DNA from: Petrimonas sulfuriphila
GTDB lineage: Bacteria; Bacteroidota; Bacteroidia; Bacteroidales; Dysgonomonadaceae
Length of the DNA stretch: 64,000 bases
Assembly (NCBI RefSeq): GCF_051201015.1
Contig: NZ_JBPEHI010000013.1
Reading direction: 5' to 3' (one strand)
Shown: piece by piece, positions 19,459 to 29,400 of the stretch
How positions within the stretch are numbered: the first letter of the stretch is position 1
Layout of the letters: every line of letters begins with the position of its first letter
The notes under the pieces: generated by a model
The model's input: the letters and a program-made list of their open reading frames with translations, nothing else
Told to the model about the DNA's origin: nothing
Databases searched by the model: none
Translations under genes and position numbers: made by a program

Positions 19459-22380
19459 TTAAATTTCCACTTCAATAAATTTCACTTCATAAGGTTTTAA
19501 CCGGATGGTTGATATCGGTTGTCCGGTTCTCTCTCCCAGGGAATTAATTTCGGTTACTTTTTTTATGGTTAGGGTTTGATCAGCGGGTGACAGCTTAATA
19601 TCGGCCGGCAATCCTTCGAGTTCACGTAAATGCAGTATAATCGATTTTTTGTGAAAGGACGGGCGGATATTTATTACCAAGACGTTTTCGGGGCCATCGA
19701 TTTTTAATGTTCTGAGCGATGCATTGCATAATTTGTTCTCTCCTGCGGGAAGGGTTCTGGTGGCAAAAGGATTTCGTTCTCCCCATGCGAATTTCGTAGC
19801 AAAAGCGTTGGTGGTATCGTTTGTAGAGGTAAGTTGATAACTCCAGCTAAAAGTTCCTTCCTGGTAAGCCCTGAAATTCGTAAACCAGTAATTGTTCATT
19901 ACCCAGGAATAGAGCCAGGGAAGTCCTTGTTTGGGATAGCGTTCGAATTTACCCATGTTGAAATCGCTGAATTGCCACAGGGGAACTTCATTACTGACAA
20001 CTACCACCTGGCCTTTGCTGCTCCGAACGGAAACGAAGTTTTGGGCGACATTCCAGTCGGAAGAAGAGCCCGGAAGCTGCTGGCCCTGGGTTAATATGCC
20101 TCCGGTTGTTTCGAACACAATTTTAGCCTCCGGTAAAGAAAAGGGAAAAGCTATGTACAATGCTTCGGGATCGGTGATTATCTCCTTATGTGCACTGTAT
20201 TTAAATTCTATTTTTCGGGTATTGCGGTAAAGCCTTATTTCAAGTTCCAAGCCCTTTGTTGCCCCTTCCCCAGCGCCGCTGAATCCCGGCATGTCTGAAA
20301 ATATTTTTATGCTTTCCCAAATAGTGCCCTGCACACCTTTTTCCACACTGATGTGGTCGCTCACGGCCCGGTGGAATGGGGGGGTGTCGCGTTTTTCGGA
20401 TGTTTCCCTGATGGGTTGTCCCAAATGGTAGGGGTTGTTGCGGTCAACCAATTCGAGACGAAGCTCCTTGTCGAAAAGGCTTTTAACCGCACCGGTCTTT
20501 TTGTCCACTTCGATCCGGTAAAACCCGTTCTCCATAATTTCGGTTCCAGGAAGTATTTCTGGTGACAATAACTCGTCTGTTGTGCTGATTTTTAATGCTT
20601 TATAACCCAGTGCTGGGATGTCTTTTACTTCAAGCATCCAGTAAGCGCCCTCAGCCCTTTTTTTAACCAACTGGACAGGGACTTTCTTTCCTGTAGAAAC
20701 ATCCGTTATGCTGGCCTTTTTTTCGGGAGGCAATACCTCTGAATCGATGAAAAGTTCTACAGATCCTGAGCGGTCCCACCCCAAGGGATTGATAATGTAA
20801 ATGACGGGAAAATTTGCTTTGTGCAAATAGGGTTGCAACCTGGCCAAAGCTTCTTCCTTCATCAGTGTTTCTTTTTTTACAGCCTCCCAGGCGTAGGCTC
20901 CTTTTTGCAGCCATTGCTTAACCGAATTTTCGGAAAATGGAGATTGAATACTTTCGGCTGCTCCAACCGTATGTTCATCAAAGAAAATGATATTTTCCTT
21001 GATGTGCTCGATTTTTTTTTCAATTTCAGGCGATAGTTCGCCATCCAGCAGTGTAACCATGGCCAATAACCCTTCGTCTTGCTGGATGGCGTTCTGTGTT
21101 TTCCTGATTTCCGCTGTTTCACGGGAAATAGAGCCGAAGCCATCCGTCCACCAATCGAGCCAGGCATTTCTGTAAACCGGCAACTCTTCGGCATGATTTT
21201 CCTCAACATATTCCATAAACTCACTGGCTACGGCTAGTTTTAGTTTAGGAAATTCGTGGGTGGAGTTCCATTCTTCAACAAATTTGCAGGCGGCAGTGGA
21301 AGGTGGGGCATTATCAGTAAAATAACCTGAGAACTGGATACCTATCCGGTCGAACGGATAGCCTTTTTTTTCCAACTCTGAAATACCCCAGATCATATGG
21401 GTGAAATCGATGTCTTCTTTTTCGATGTTGTAAAAATTGCCGGTCATGTAGTGTTCACCCCTGAAAGCCAATAACCTTTCCCCGGATGGCGCTTCCCACC
21501 AGAAACAAGTGGGTATATCAAACGGCCTTATTGATCTTGTTTCGTTTATGCCCATGATAAGGTATTTTACTCCGGTATTTTTAAAATAATCGGGCATGCA
21601 CCACGCTATTCCGTTTACATCGTTTTGCATGGCTGTTTTAACCTGAATTCCTGAATTTTTAATCTCTCTAAGAGGCTGTAAGAAATCGAACAGCGAATTT
21701 TCATCGGCTATTTCTGACATATTCGCGAACATGCCGGTCACTTCTATCCTCCCTTCCCGTATTCGTTTCAATAACCGCTTGATCTGTGATCCAGGCCTTG
21801 TACGGATATATTCACGGGCCACCCACGATGATTCACACGTCCACCTGAACCTGGCCTCATCCGGCAAATTATCGGTCTGGTCGCAGTAATCCAGCGCATA
21901 ATCGATGTAGCGCATCTGTTCGGCAAGTATCTCGGATTGCGGGCGAGTATACCCGATATCTGTATGGGAATGCTGGACAAGGTAGATGGTCCATTTCTTC
22001 TGAGGAGGTATAAGAACAACCTTGTGTTGCATCGCATTTTCATCGTTAACCGTTGTTTCAAGGGTAATCTCTTCAGGCTTGCTTACGGCAGGAAATGTCA
22101 GCAAGAACTTATTAAACCCTTTCCTCGTGTCCGAAGCTAATAAATTTTTACCGCCGTATCGGAAAATGATTTTCCCAGCGTTTTCCGAAGTATAGCCTGC
22201 GATAACTTGCTGATAATTTTGCCCGTTTTCGCTAAAGAGGACCGGAGTATTCATGAAAATAACCTGCTCTTGCTGATTGCCCTGTGCGTAGAGTCCCTCA
22301 ACAACAAAGAAGGGCAAAAGAAAATAGAACAATACTTTTCTGCAATATGTCTTATCGAAGAATTTGTAAATTGGATTCAT
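19459..22380 (-). CDS. Divergent GH38-family glycosidase with extra N-terminal domain
   Basis: A 973-residue exported protein. After a signal peptide (to about residue 32) there is a roughly 90-residue beta-rich extension, then the GH38 catalytic core starting at about 130. Zinc ligand motif HSHTDIGYT is at 137-145. The likely nucleophile is Asp254 in AMQNDVNGIAW. This branch of GH38 differs from the neighbouring copy around both motifs, so its specificity is probably different. It follows the LacI gene by 15 bases and so is the first enzyme of the LacI-headed operon. Alpha-mannosidase activity is inferred from family and neighbours. Confidence 0.87.
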   Translation of the reverse strand: MNPIYKFFDKTYCRKVLFYFLLPFFVVEGLYAQGNQQEQVIFMNTPVLFSENGQNYQQVIAGYTSENAGKIIFRYGGKNLLASDTRKGFNKFLLTFPAVSKPEEITLETTVNDENAMQHKVVLIPPQKKWTIYLVQHSHTDIGYTRPQSEILAEQMRYIDYALDYCDQTDNLPDEARFRWTCESSWVAREYIRTRPGSQIKRLLKRIREGRIEVTGMFANMSEIADENSLFDFLQPLREIKNSGIQVKTAMQNDVNGIAWCMPDYFKNTGVKYLIMGINETRSIRPFDIPTCFWWEAPSGERLLAFRGEHYMTGNFYNIEKEDIDFTHMIWGISELEKKGYPFDRIGIQFSGYFTDNAPPSTAACKFVEEWNSTHEFPKLKLAVASEFMEYVEENHAEELPVYRNAWLDWWTDGFGSISRETAEIRKTQNAIQQDEGLLAMVTLLDGELSPEIEKKIEHIKENIIFFDEHTVGAAESIQSPFSENSVKQWLQKGAYAWEAVKKETLMKEEALARLQPYLHKANFPVIYIINPLGWDRSGSVELFIDSEVLPPEKKASITDVSTGKKVPVQLVKKRAEGAYWMLEVKDIPALGYKALKISTTDELLSPEILPGTEIMENGFYRIEVDKKTGAVKSLFDKELRLELVDRNNPYHLGQPIRETSEKRDTPPFHRAVSDHISVEKGVQGTIWESIKIFSDMPGFSGAGEGATKGLELEIRLYRNTRKIEFKYSAHKEIITDPEALYIAFPFSLPEAKIVFETTGGILTQGQQLPGSSSDWNVAQNFVSVRSSKGQVVVVSNEVPLWQFSDFNMGKFERYPKQGLPWLYSWVMNNYWFTNFRAYQEGTFSWSYQLTSTNDTTNAFATKFAWGERNPFATRTLPAGENKLCNASLRTLKIDGPENVLVINIRPSFHKKSIILHLRELEGLPADIKLSPADQTLTIKKVTEINSLGERTGQPISTIRLKPYEVKFIEVEI

Positions 22381-22395
22381 AAGTAGATCAGTTTC

Positions 22396-23403
22396 TTAAT
22401 TCATATACATGAGTTCAGTATCAAACACACATTGTTTTATTGTGTCTGATCCCTTGATTTGTTCCATAAGCACGTCGACCGCTTTTTCCCCCATTTTTTT
22501 TATGGGTTGTTCAATGTAAATGATGGGAATATTGGCGATAGCGAAAGAGTCAATCTTATCGAAGCAGACAACTTCCATGTCTTCAGGAATTTTAATGGCA
22601 TTTTTATACATATATCTCACACCGGTAATAAATACCTTCCGCGAACAGAAAAACACGGCATCAATTTTTTCCGGATAATTCTTTAGGTCATGGATAGCCA
22701 GTTTGATCTCTTCCTCCTGATCCTGATAATTGATGTTTTTAATCAGGTTGGAATCCAGTAATTTATACTTGCTCAGCGTATCTGTACATCCCCGCCGCCT
22801 TTCGGTTAAGGCATTTACATCAAAATCATAACAAACAACGGCAATCTTCTTTAACCCTTTTTTTATCAGATGCTCCGTGGCTTTTGCCGATACGTTGTAA
22901 TTATCAACTATGACGTAGTTGGCTTCGAGGTTGGGATAAAAACGATCTACCTGTACCAGGGGGATGTGCCTTCTCGTAATTTTCTCAGCAATCTGCCGTC
23001 CATTATCCACGGGAACAAATATAATGCCGTCAACCTGTTTGTTCAGCAATGTAGTCACCGCATTACTGAATTCATCCAGGCTTTCATTTGTGTTCGTCGT
23101 AATCACCGTGTAACCATATTTCTTTGCCTGTTCTTGTATGTGGAAAGTCAGGTTCCCAAAAAACTCGTTGGAAATATCCGTGACAATCACTCCTATAGTC
23201 ATGGTTTTGCCGGTACTGAGGCTTCGCGCTATTTCATTGGGTTGATAGTTCATTTCTTCAGCCGTTTCTTTCACTTTCTTACTCATCTCGTCGCTTATAC
23301 GACTCCCTTCCGCTTTTCCGCTCAATACCAATGAAACCGTCCCTTTCGAAACGCCTAGTTTATCAGCAATATCCTGTATGGATACTTTCTTCTTTTTTTT
23401 CAT
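22396..23403 (-). CDS. LacI/GalR-family transcriptional regulator of the mannan locus
   Basis: A 335-residue repressor-type regulator. The N-terminal helix-turn-helix (VSIQDIADKLGVSKGTVSLVLSG, residues 4-26) is followed by the LacI hinge (NYQPNEIARSLSTGKT) and a periplasmic-binding-protein-like effector domain (TIGVIVTDISNEFFG onward). It is transcribed first in a long operon with the enzymes it presumably controls. A near-perfect LacI-type palindrome lies just upstream of its own start. LacI control is less common for Bacteroidetes PULs than hybrid two-component, SusR or sigma/anti-sigma systems. The effector is probably a manno-sugar or fructose phosphate; this is inferred. Confidence 0.93.
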   Translation of the reverse strand: MKKKKKVSIQDIADKLGVSKGTVSLVLSGKAEGSRISDEMSKKVKETAEEMNYQPNEIARSLSTGKTMTIGVIVTDISNEFFGNLTFHIQEQAKKYGYTVITTNTNESLDEFSNAVTTLLNKQVDGIIFVPVDNGRQIAEKITRRHIPLVQVDRFYPNLEANYVIVDNYNVSAKATEHLIKKGLKKIAVVCYDFDVNALTERRRGCTDTLSKYKLLDSNLIKNINYQDQEEEIKLAIHDLKNYPEKIDAVFFCSRKVFITGVRYMYKNAIKIPEDMEVVCFDKIDSFAIANIPIIYIEQPIKKMGEKAVDVLMEQIKGSDTIKQCVFDTELMYMN

Positions 23404-23416
23404 GTACCTTTATTGC

Positions 23417-23428
23417 TAAACCGGTTAA
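23417..23428. promoter_or_regulatory. Candidate LacI-family operator upstream of the regulator gene
   Basis: The 12 bases taaaccggttaa form an imperfect palindrome (10 of 12 positions symmetric) around a CG centre, the classical form of LacI/GalR operators. It lies 14-25 bases before the regulator ATG on the minus strand, downstream of a weak promoter-like TATCTTCG at 23455-23462 (minus), so binding would block transcription of the regulator and the whole enzyme operon. I did not find a second copy in front of susC. Confidence 0.4.
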
Positions 23429-23575
23429 CTAACGTTTTATAAAAAAAATCATTACGAAGATAAATAAATATTGAAGTAATTCTTCCAGAATACTTTATTT
23501 TTATATTTAATTAACATAGCAATTGTGCCTAAAAATAGGCTCCGATGATACCGATAGCTTCACGACCGTTTTTTA

Positions 23576-23613
23576 TACAACAACACCGCGGACTTATTCG
23601 CGGTGTTGTTGTA
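23576..23613 (-). terminator. Strong hairpin terminator after the susC-susD-lipoprotein unit
   Basis: A perfect 15-bp inverted repeat (tacaacaacaccgcg at 23576-23590 and its complement at 23599-23613) with an 8-base loop. It starts 13 bases beyond the stop codon of the third PUL gene. The distal arm is U-rich on the minus strand but is not followed by a clean U tract. It separates the susCD transcript from the LacI-headed enzyme operon. Confidence 0.75.
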
Positions 23614-23626
23614 TTTATGCTTTCCC

Positions 23627-24805
23627 CTACTTTATTACGGTAAGGTGAGCATACTGGTTCCCAATTCTGTATTCGAACGAAACGGACTGGTTTGGAGTTA
23701 CGCCGGTAACCATAATCATTCCGTAATATACATCGGCTGGATTTGGACCGGTTACCGCTTTGAATATGTATACGCCCTGTCCTGAAATAGGATCCAATGT
23801 GTTGGCTGGCGTTCCACTTTCAAATGCAGCAATTGCCGTATTGGAATTATTGAGCGCGTACATTGCAGTTGTAGAAGGCACAAACTGTATGGTTTTGCCG
23901 GCAGCCAGATATGCTGAACCACCTTTAAGCATCAGGGAACCTTCAATAGCAATCAGGGCCATGGGGTCGTTTGCAGGAACAGCTGCGTTTATAAGCAGGT
24001 TTCTACCTGCCGAAGAACCACCCAGTGTGAGTGTGGCCGATTTTTTCAGGTAGAAATAGGGATCTCTTACAATAACCGTTCTTTCAATTTTTTCCTGATA
24101 ACTGCCTTGTGTAGCTGTAAAGGTGTAGAACATTGTATCGTTTTCGATAACAAAGTCGGTTCCCGCAATAGGCACTAGATAAGGCTGTGTAGCGCCCGAG
24201 AAAGGAGATCCTGTTACATCAATCCAGGTCCCGTTGGTGCCGTTTTTTCTTTTTACTTCAACATTTCCAGTGAATGTGCCTTCTTTGGGGGTTACATTTA
24301 CATTGAAATAGGCTACTTCAGCCGTACGGGCAACCTCAATTTCCTTACCGGACACTGTGGGTTTCGATACCGTCATGGCGTTGGTCATGTCCACTCGTTG
24401 TTTTGCATAATCGGTAGCTCCGTTAAACATAACCATGACATAATCGCCCACCCCTTTCAGGTTCGCCTGATCCCGGGTATAGGTTACAGATGCCTTCAGG
24501 TCGCTTCCGACCGTAACATCCTTTTGAGTGTTTGCCAGGGGAAGCAACTGTTTTGTTGTCCCGCCTTCGGGAGGTGTTTGTAACTGCAGTAACTCCACTT
24601 TCATCACATCGCCGGCTTTAGCTGTTGCAAATGTGGCGGTAACCGTGAACGAGTTATCGATAGAGCTTATTCCGGTCGTTGTGGTGCTTGACACTCCGGT
24701 CCAGATAATGTTCCCATTTGCGTCAGTGGGTATTTCATATACATTGTCCTGACCACAACTGATGATGAATATGACGGCAAAAAGAGTTAAAATATATTTT
24801 TTCAT
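23627..24805 (-). CDS. PUL surface lipoprotein in the SusE/SusF position, unknown family
   Basis: A 392-residue lipoprotein: MKKYILTLFAVIFIISC ends in a lipobox with Cys17. The mature protein is Thr/Ser/Gly-rich and strand-rich, with what look like two or three Ig-like segments (about 35-140, 150-260 and 265-392). No catalytic motif is seen. It is the third gene after susC and susD, 27 bases behind susD, where SusE/SusF-type glycan-binding proteins are usually encoded. A role as a surface mannan-binding protein is inferred from position only; the sequence does not match a family I can name. Confidence 0.75.
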   Translation of the reverse strand: MKKYILTLFAVIFIISCGQDNVYEIPTDANGNIIWTGVSSTTTTGISSIDNSFTVTATFATAKAGDVMKVELLQLQTPPEGGTTKQLLPLANTQKDVTVGSDLKASVTYTRDQANLKGVGDYVMVMFNGATDYAKQRVDMTNAMTVSKPTVSGKEIEVARTAEVAYFNVNVTPKEGTFTGNVEVKRKNGTNGTWIDVTGSPFSGATQPYLVPIAGTDFVIENDTMFYTFTATQGSYQEKIERTVIVRDPYFYLKKSATLTLGGSSAGRNLLINAAVPANDPMALIAIEGSLMLKGGSAYLAAGKTIQFVPSTTAMYALNNSNTAIAAFESGTPANTLDPISGQGVYIFKAVTGPNPADVYYGMIMVTGVTPNQSVSFEYRIGNQYAHLTVIK

Positions 24806-24832
24806 ACGTTTAAATTTTTCAAATTAATAAAA

Positions 24833-26479
24833 TCATTCCCCTTTCTGTAAGGGCAACCATTCGAAATTCTGAGTACATTTTCTGTTGTTATCCAATTCGG
24901 TACCCGAAACCGGAGACAGTAAATGTTTATTGCTAAACTCAAAGTTGAAATTTACAGGCTGGTGACCAACGAAATTTTCAATGCTGGTAAACTGGCCGCT
25001 TCCATCAACCAGTACTTTGCGGGTACGTCTCTGGTCCCACAACATCTTGTTTTCAAATACCAGTTCGTAAGCGCGTTCACTCATGATGTCGAGCAGGGTA
25101 AGTCCTTCCGCTGAAAAACTGGGTAACCCGGCTCTTGTTCTCACTTCATTGATCCCTTTTATAATGTCATTTCCGGGAATCGATACTCCCAACCTGCTCA
25201 GGGCCCAGTTTACTTCCGTCTGCATCAGTAAAATATCGGCATACCGGTAGAGGTTGAAATTTAAGCCGGAACGAGCACTCCTCTTGATGGCGTCCTTATC
25301 GTAATATTTCTGCAGGTACCTGGTGGCAAATTTTGGTGCAGGGCTTTCGTTGGGATCGTATTTTGCAGCTTTTGTATCGCTGCTGTAAAAATATACTCTT
25401 TCCTGCATACGGATATCTGCCGGGTCGTACGAGTTCAGGTATTCCGTGCTGGGGATGAATGTCCCGGTTTCCACATCAAATACAGAAATCTGAAGGGATA
25501 AAGGTAACGTATGAACGATCAGTCCGTTATCCCTGATGCCCGATGCATACTGGATCTGAAAAATTGCTCCTCCCTGATTGTCCATTTCCGGATTGTTCAA
25601 ATCACTGAAATTCCCGATCGGATACTTGCCGTAAAGAAAATCCAGCTGGGTTTTGGCTTTCTGCAACAACTCTTTTGCACTTGGGGTATTTACTGGATAT
25701 TCGGTCATAGCCCAGCTCCCGGTTTCACACCATTTCTTTGTGGTGTCAGTCCTTGCTTCCTGGTAGGGATAACCGGCCATGGTCAGGTAGACATCCGCCA
25801 GTATTGCTCTGGCAACGTGTTTGGTAACCCGCCCGTCTGTTGATCGCGTATCTTGTAGATTACTTTCATTTACAGCGAATTCCAGATCGGGAACAATGAT
25901 CTTGTCATAAATATTTACCAGCGACGTACGCGGCTGTTGAGCATCGTTTACATTCTGCAAAACAGTCGTATTGGCTATGACATCGCCATACAGTCTTACC
26001 AGACAGAAATAATAGAATGCGCGTAATGTGCGGACTTCACCCATATATTTTGACCGGTCGGCTTCCGGCATCTGCGTCACGCCCGGTAACATTTTTATGG
26101 CTAGGTTGGCATCCCTGACGCCTCTGTACCAGTTGTTCCATATGGTTGTAAAATATGGATGCGTTCCATCCATAATATCGGTTTCGTATTTCCAAAGGTC
26201 TGATCCCATGTATTGTGCATACGCTTTTCCAGTGGGATATTCCAAACTTCCCGGGAGGCTGCTTCCCCATACGTTACCTCCGCCTGTCCAGTCGGGCAAT
26301 GCCCTGTAGGCTCCTGTTGCCAGTGCAACGCCGCCGGGGATACTTGTGATCTGTGCTTCATCTGTCAATGTGCCGGTGGGATGTTCTGCCAAAAATTCAT
26401 TACAGGAAAAGAACAATATCCCGGCCATCAACGTAATGAATACGTATTTTATATTGGTTGATTTTGTTTTCATATTCAA
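24833..26479 (-). CDS. susD: SusD/RagB-family outer-membrane glycan-binding lipoprotein
   Basis: A 548-residue lipoprotein with the lipobox LFFSCNEF near residue 26 and the SusD hallmarks: early helical TPR-like region (ATGAYRAL, AIKMLPGV, RTLRAFYYFCLVRLYGDV) and the C-terminal RAYELVFENKMLWDQRR block that ends SusD proteins. It acts as the surface lid and ligand receptor of the SusC channel. It lies 15 bases after susC and was presumably made with it. The glycan bound is inferred to be an alpha-mannoside. Confidence 0.95.
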   Translation of the reverse strand: MNMKTKSTNIKYVFITLMAGILFFSCNEFLAEHPTGTLTDEAQITSIPGGVALATGAYRALPDWTGGGNVWGSSLPGSLEYPTGKAYAQYMGSDLWKYETDIMDGTHPYFTTIWNNWYRGVRDANLAIKMLPGVTQMPEADRSKYMGEVRTLRAFYYFCLVRLYGDVIANTTVLQNVNDAQQPRTSLVNIYDKIIVPDLEFAVNESNLQDTRSTDGRVTKHVARAILADVYLTMAGYPYQEARTDTTKKWCETGSWAMTEYPVNTPSAKELLQKAKTQLDFLYGKYPIGNFSDLNNPEMDNQGGAIFQIQYASGIRDNGLIVHTLPLSLQISVFDVETGTFIPSTEYLNSYDPADIRMQERVYFYSSDTKAAKYDPNESPAPKFATRYLQKYYDKDAIKRSARSGLNFNLYRYADILLMQTEVNWALSRLGVSIPGNDIIKGINEVRTRAGLPSFSAEGLTLLDIMSERAYELVFENKMLWDQRRTRKVLVDGSGQFTSIENFVGHQPVNFNFEFSNKHLLSPVSGTELDNNRKCTQNFEWLPLQKGE

Positions 26480-26494
26480 TGCAGTTTAATTGGG

Positions 26495-29400
26495 TTAGAA
26501 AGTAAGATTAACACCGAATGAGTAATTCGACGGTCTCGGATACATGAAGAAGTCCATACCGGGTGTAATACTATCCATGTTATCGTTATCGCTACCTTCA
26601 GGGTCGTAGCCTGAATATTTGGTCAATAAGAAGAAATTGGAAGCATTCAGGTATATTCTCACCCTGCTGGCTCCGACTTTCTTCGTCATGTCCTGCGGGA
26701 AGGTGTAACCCAGCGTCATCCCATCACCCCTGACAAAAGAAGCGTCTTCAATCCAACGGGTATCGGGATAAGTTTGGTAGTATGCACCGCCGTTTCCGGG
26801 ACGAACCTGTGCCACCATCGTATTCTGATGGTCGGGGCGCCAGGCATCCAAGATGGATGTTTTTCCGTTGGCTAAGCCCTGACGGTCTTCTGAAGAGTGG
26901 TTGGTTCTGTTTTCCTTCTTGGCGCCGTAAGAAATACGGATGTCCAGGTTGAAGTCGATATTTTTGTACGTTACGCTGTTGTTAACGTTCATGTCCCAAA
27001 TAGGGAAAGCGCTTCCCATAGGTATACCGTCTTCTACGAAACTGATTCTTCCGTCGTTGTTCCGGTCCTCGTATTTAACGTCGCCGGGAAGCATGCCGTA
27101 ACGGGCTGCCAGGCTAGCTTCCTGAGTTCCGTAGGTTCCTAAACGGTTTAATCCGAAAAATTGAGCGACCGGCAAACCTTCCCTTAAAATGGTATTGGCT
27201 CCGCCTACCCACCAGTTACGTAAGATGTCTGCTCCTGTCGGGCCCAATTGTTCAATGGTGTTGACGTTACGGGTGAAGTTGATGTCGCTGTACCAGTTGA
27301 AATTCCGTGTTTTCACGTTGTGGGTGCTCAATACGGCTTCAAATCCTTCGTTGCGTATTTTTCCGTAGTTCAACCGCACACTCCCCGTTGTGGTAGATTC
27401 AGGCAAAGGTACATCCAGCAACATATCCGATGTCAGCTTGTTGTAATAATCCAACATCAATGTGATCCTGTTGTCTGCAAACCCCAAATCGACTCCAAAG
27501 TTGTATTGTGTCGTTTTTTCCCACCTTAGGTCGGGATTTCCTACCGAGTTGGGCCACAGTCCGGGTTGTCCAGCATTTCCCAATACTACGTTTCCTGAGC
27601 CGATAAAGGTTTGTGTTACATAACTACCAATTTCCTGGTTACCTGTCTGGCCGATACTTGCACGGAATTTCAGGTTGGTCAGCCCGTTGATATTCTTCAT
27701 AAACTCTTCTTCACTCATTCTCCAGGCCACTGAGGCAGAGGGAAAGAATCCGTATTTGGAGTTTTTCCCGAATTTGGAAGAGCCGTCATAACGTCCTGTA
27801 GCTGTAAACAGGTATTTGCCCATAAAATCATAATTTATACGGGCAAAATAAGAATTGAGTGAATTTTGGCGATCGCTGCTGCTTGGAGCAGGCCTCGTTG
27901 CCGTACCAATCCCGATATTGTGCCAGCCGTAAAAGTCATCAAAGAAATGGTCGTTCCAAGTGGTCAGGTTCTCACCCGTAAATCTCGACCAGGATGCTCC
28001 CAGCAAACCGGCAATTGTATGATCTCCGAACGTATTGTTGTAGTTGAAATAGTTTTCGTTTTGCCAGTAATAATTTTTAAATGCTTCCAGGTTTGCAGCA
28101 CCTTGTGCCGAACGGGAAATTTTTCTGTTGGCATACCGGTAATATTTCTCTTCCAGAAGATCCATAGCAAAATTGCTTTTAAACGTCAGGTTTGGAGTAA
28201 TCGTGAAATTGAGGCTAAGAGCTCCGTTTACCTGCACGCGGCGTCTGAATGTTTCCACCCCGTTACTGATAGCTACGGGAGACTGACAGTCCACTTCTCC
28301 CATCGGGAAGTCGGCATTGGTTCCGTATTGTCCGGCATAAATTCCGTAGACTTCCGGGTCATCGGGATACTTGATGGGTAGCATAGGGTAAGATTCGATA
28401 GCGGAACGTGCCATACCCCCGCTGAAATATGAAACGTCGTTGGTCCTTTCCTTACTTCTGTTCAGCGATAAGAAAGAGTTGATGTTGAACCAGTCGGTCA
28501 GTTTTACATCTCCGGTGAGTTTGCCTGAAAAACGTTCGAAGTTTGAATTTAACAGCAATCCGTTGTTGTTTGAATATCCTAGGAAAGTGCCCAGTTTTAC
28601 GTCTTTATTCCCCCCGCGTATGGCTATCTGATGGTTGGTGGAAGTTGCCGGCCGGAAAGTTTCGCCCTCCCAGTCGTTCTCAAAACGCGGTTTGTAATAG
28701 TTTCCGTCGCGCCCCATCATTGGAATTGGGTATCCCCCCTGTGTTGTTTTTTCAAACAACCAAGGCATCTCGGAATAGGTCATGGAGCCTTTCCCCGGAG
28801 GCAGGATAGAAGCATCGTAAAGGGTTGACCAGTTAGGATTGGTAGCGTATTTGGATACATTCATATAGGCTTGCCTGATCACGTAGAAGAACTGTTCGTT
28901 ATTCAATACGTTCAACCTGCGTTGCATATAACTTTGTGTGACATAACCATCGTACGATACTATCGGTTTTCCCTCGACACCGCGCTTGGTGGTAATAATG
29001 ATAACGCCGTTTGCGCCACGGGCACCATAAATAGCCGTAGCAGAAGCGTCTTTCAATACATCAATGGATTGAATTTCGTTTGGATTTAAAATGGTTAATG
29101 CATTGGTGACGCCTACTACGTCATCTACCACAAAAAGCGGGTCGTTTCCCGAGTTGATGGAGTTCGTTCCACGGATACGGATCATGGGGATACCTCCGGG
29201 TGCTCCCGAACGTTCAATGATCTTTAATCCGGCTACCTTTCCCGAAAGAGCCTGAGCCACGTTGAATGCCGGCTTGTCCAGCAAGCGGGCTGCAGATACA
29301 TTCTCGACGGCACCGGTCAGGTCGCTTTTCTTCATGGTGCCGTACCCAACCACCACCACTTCTTCCAGTAATTCGGTGTCTTCACTTAAGGTCACCTGTA

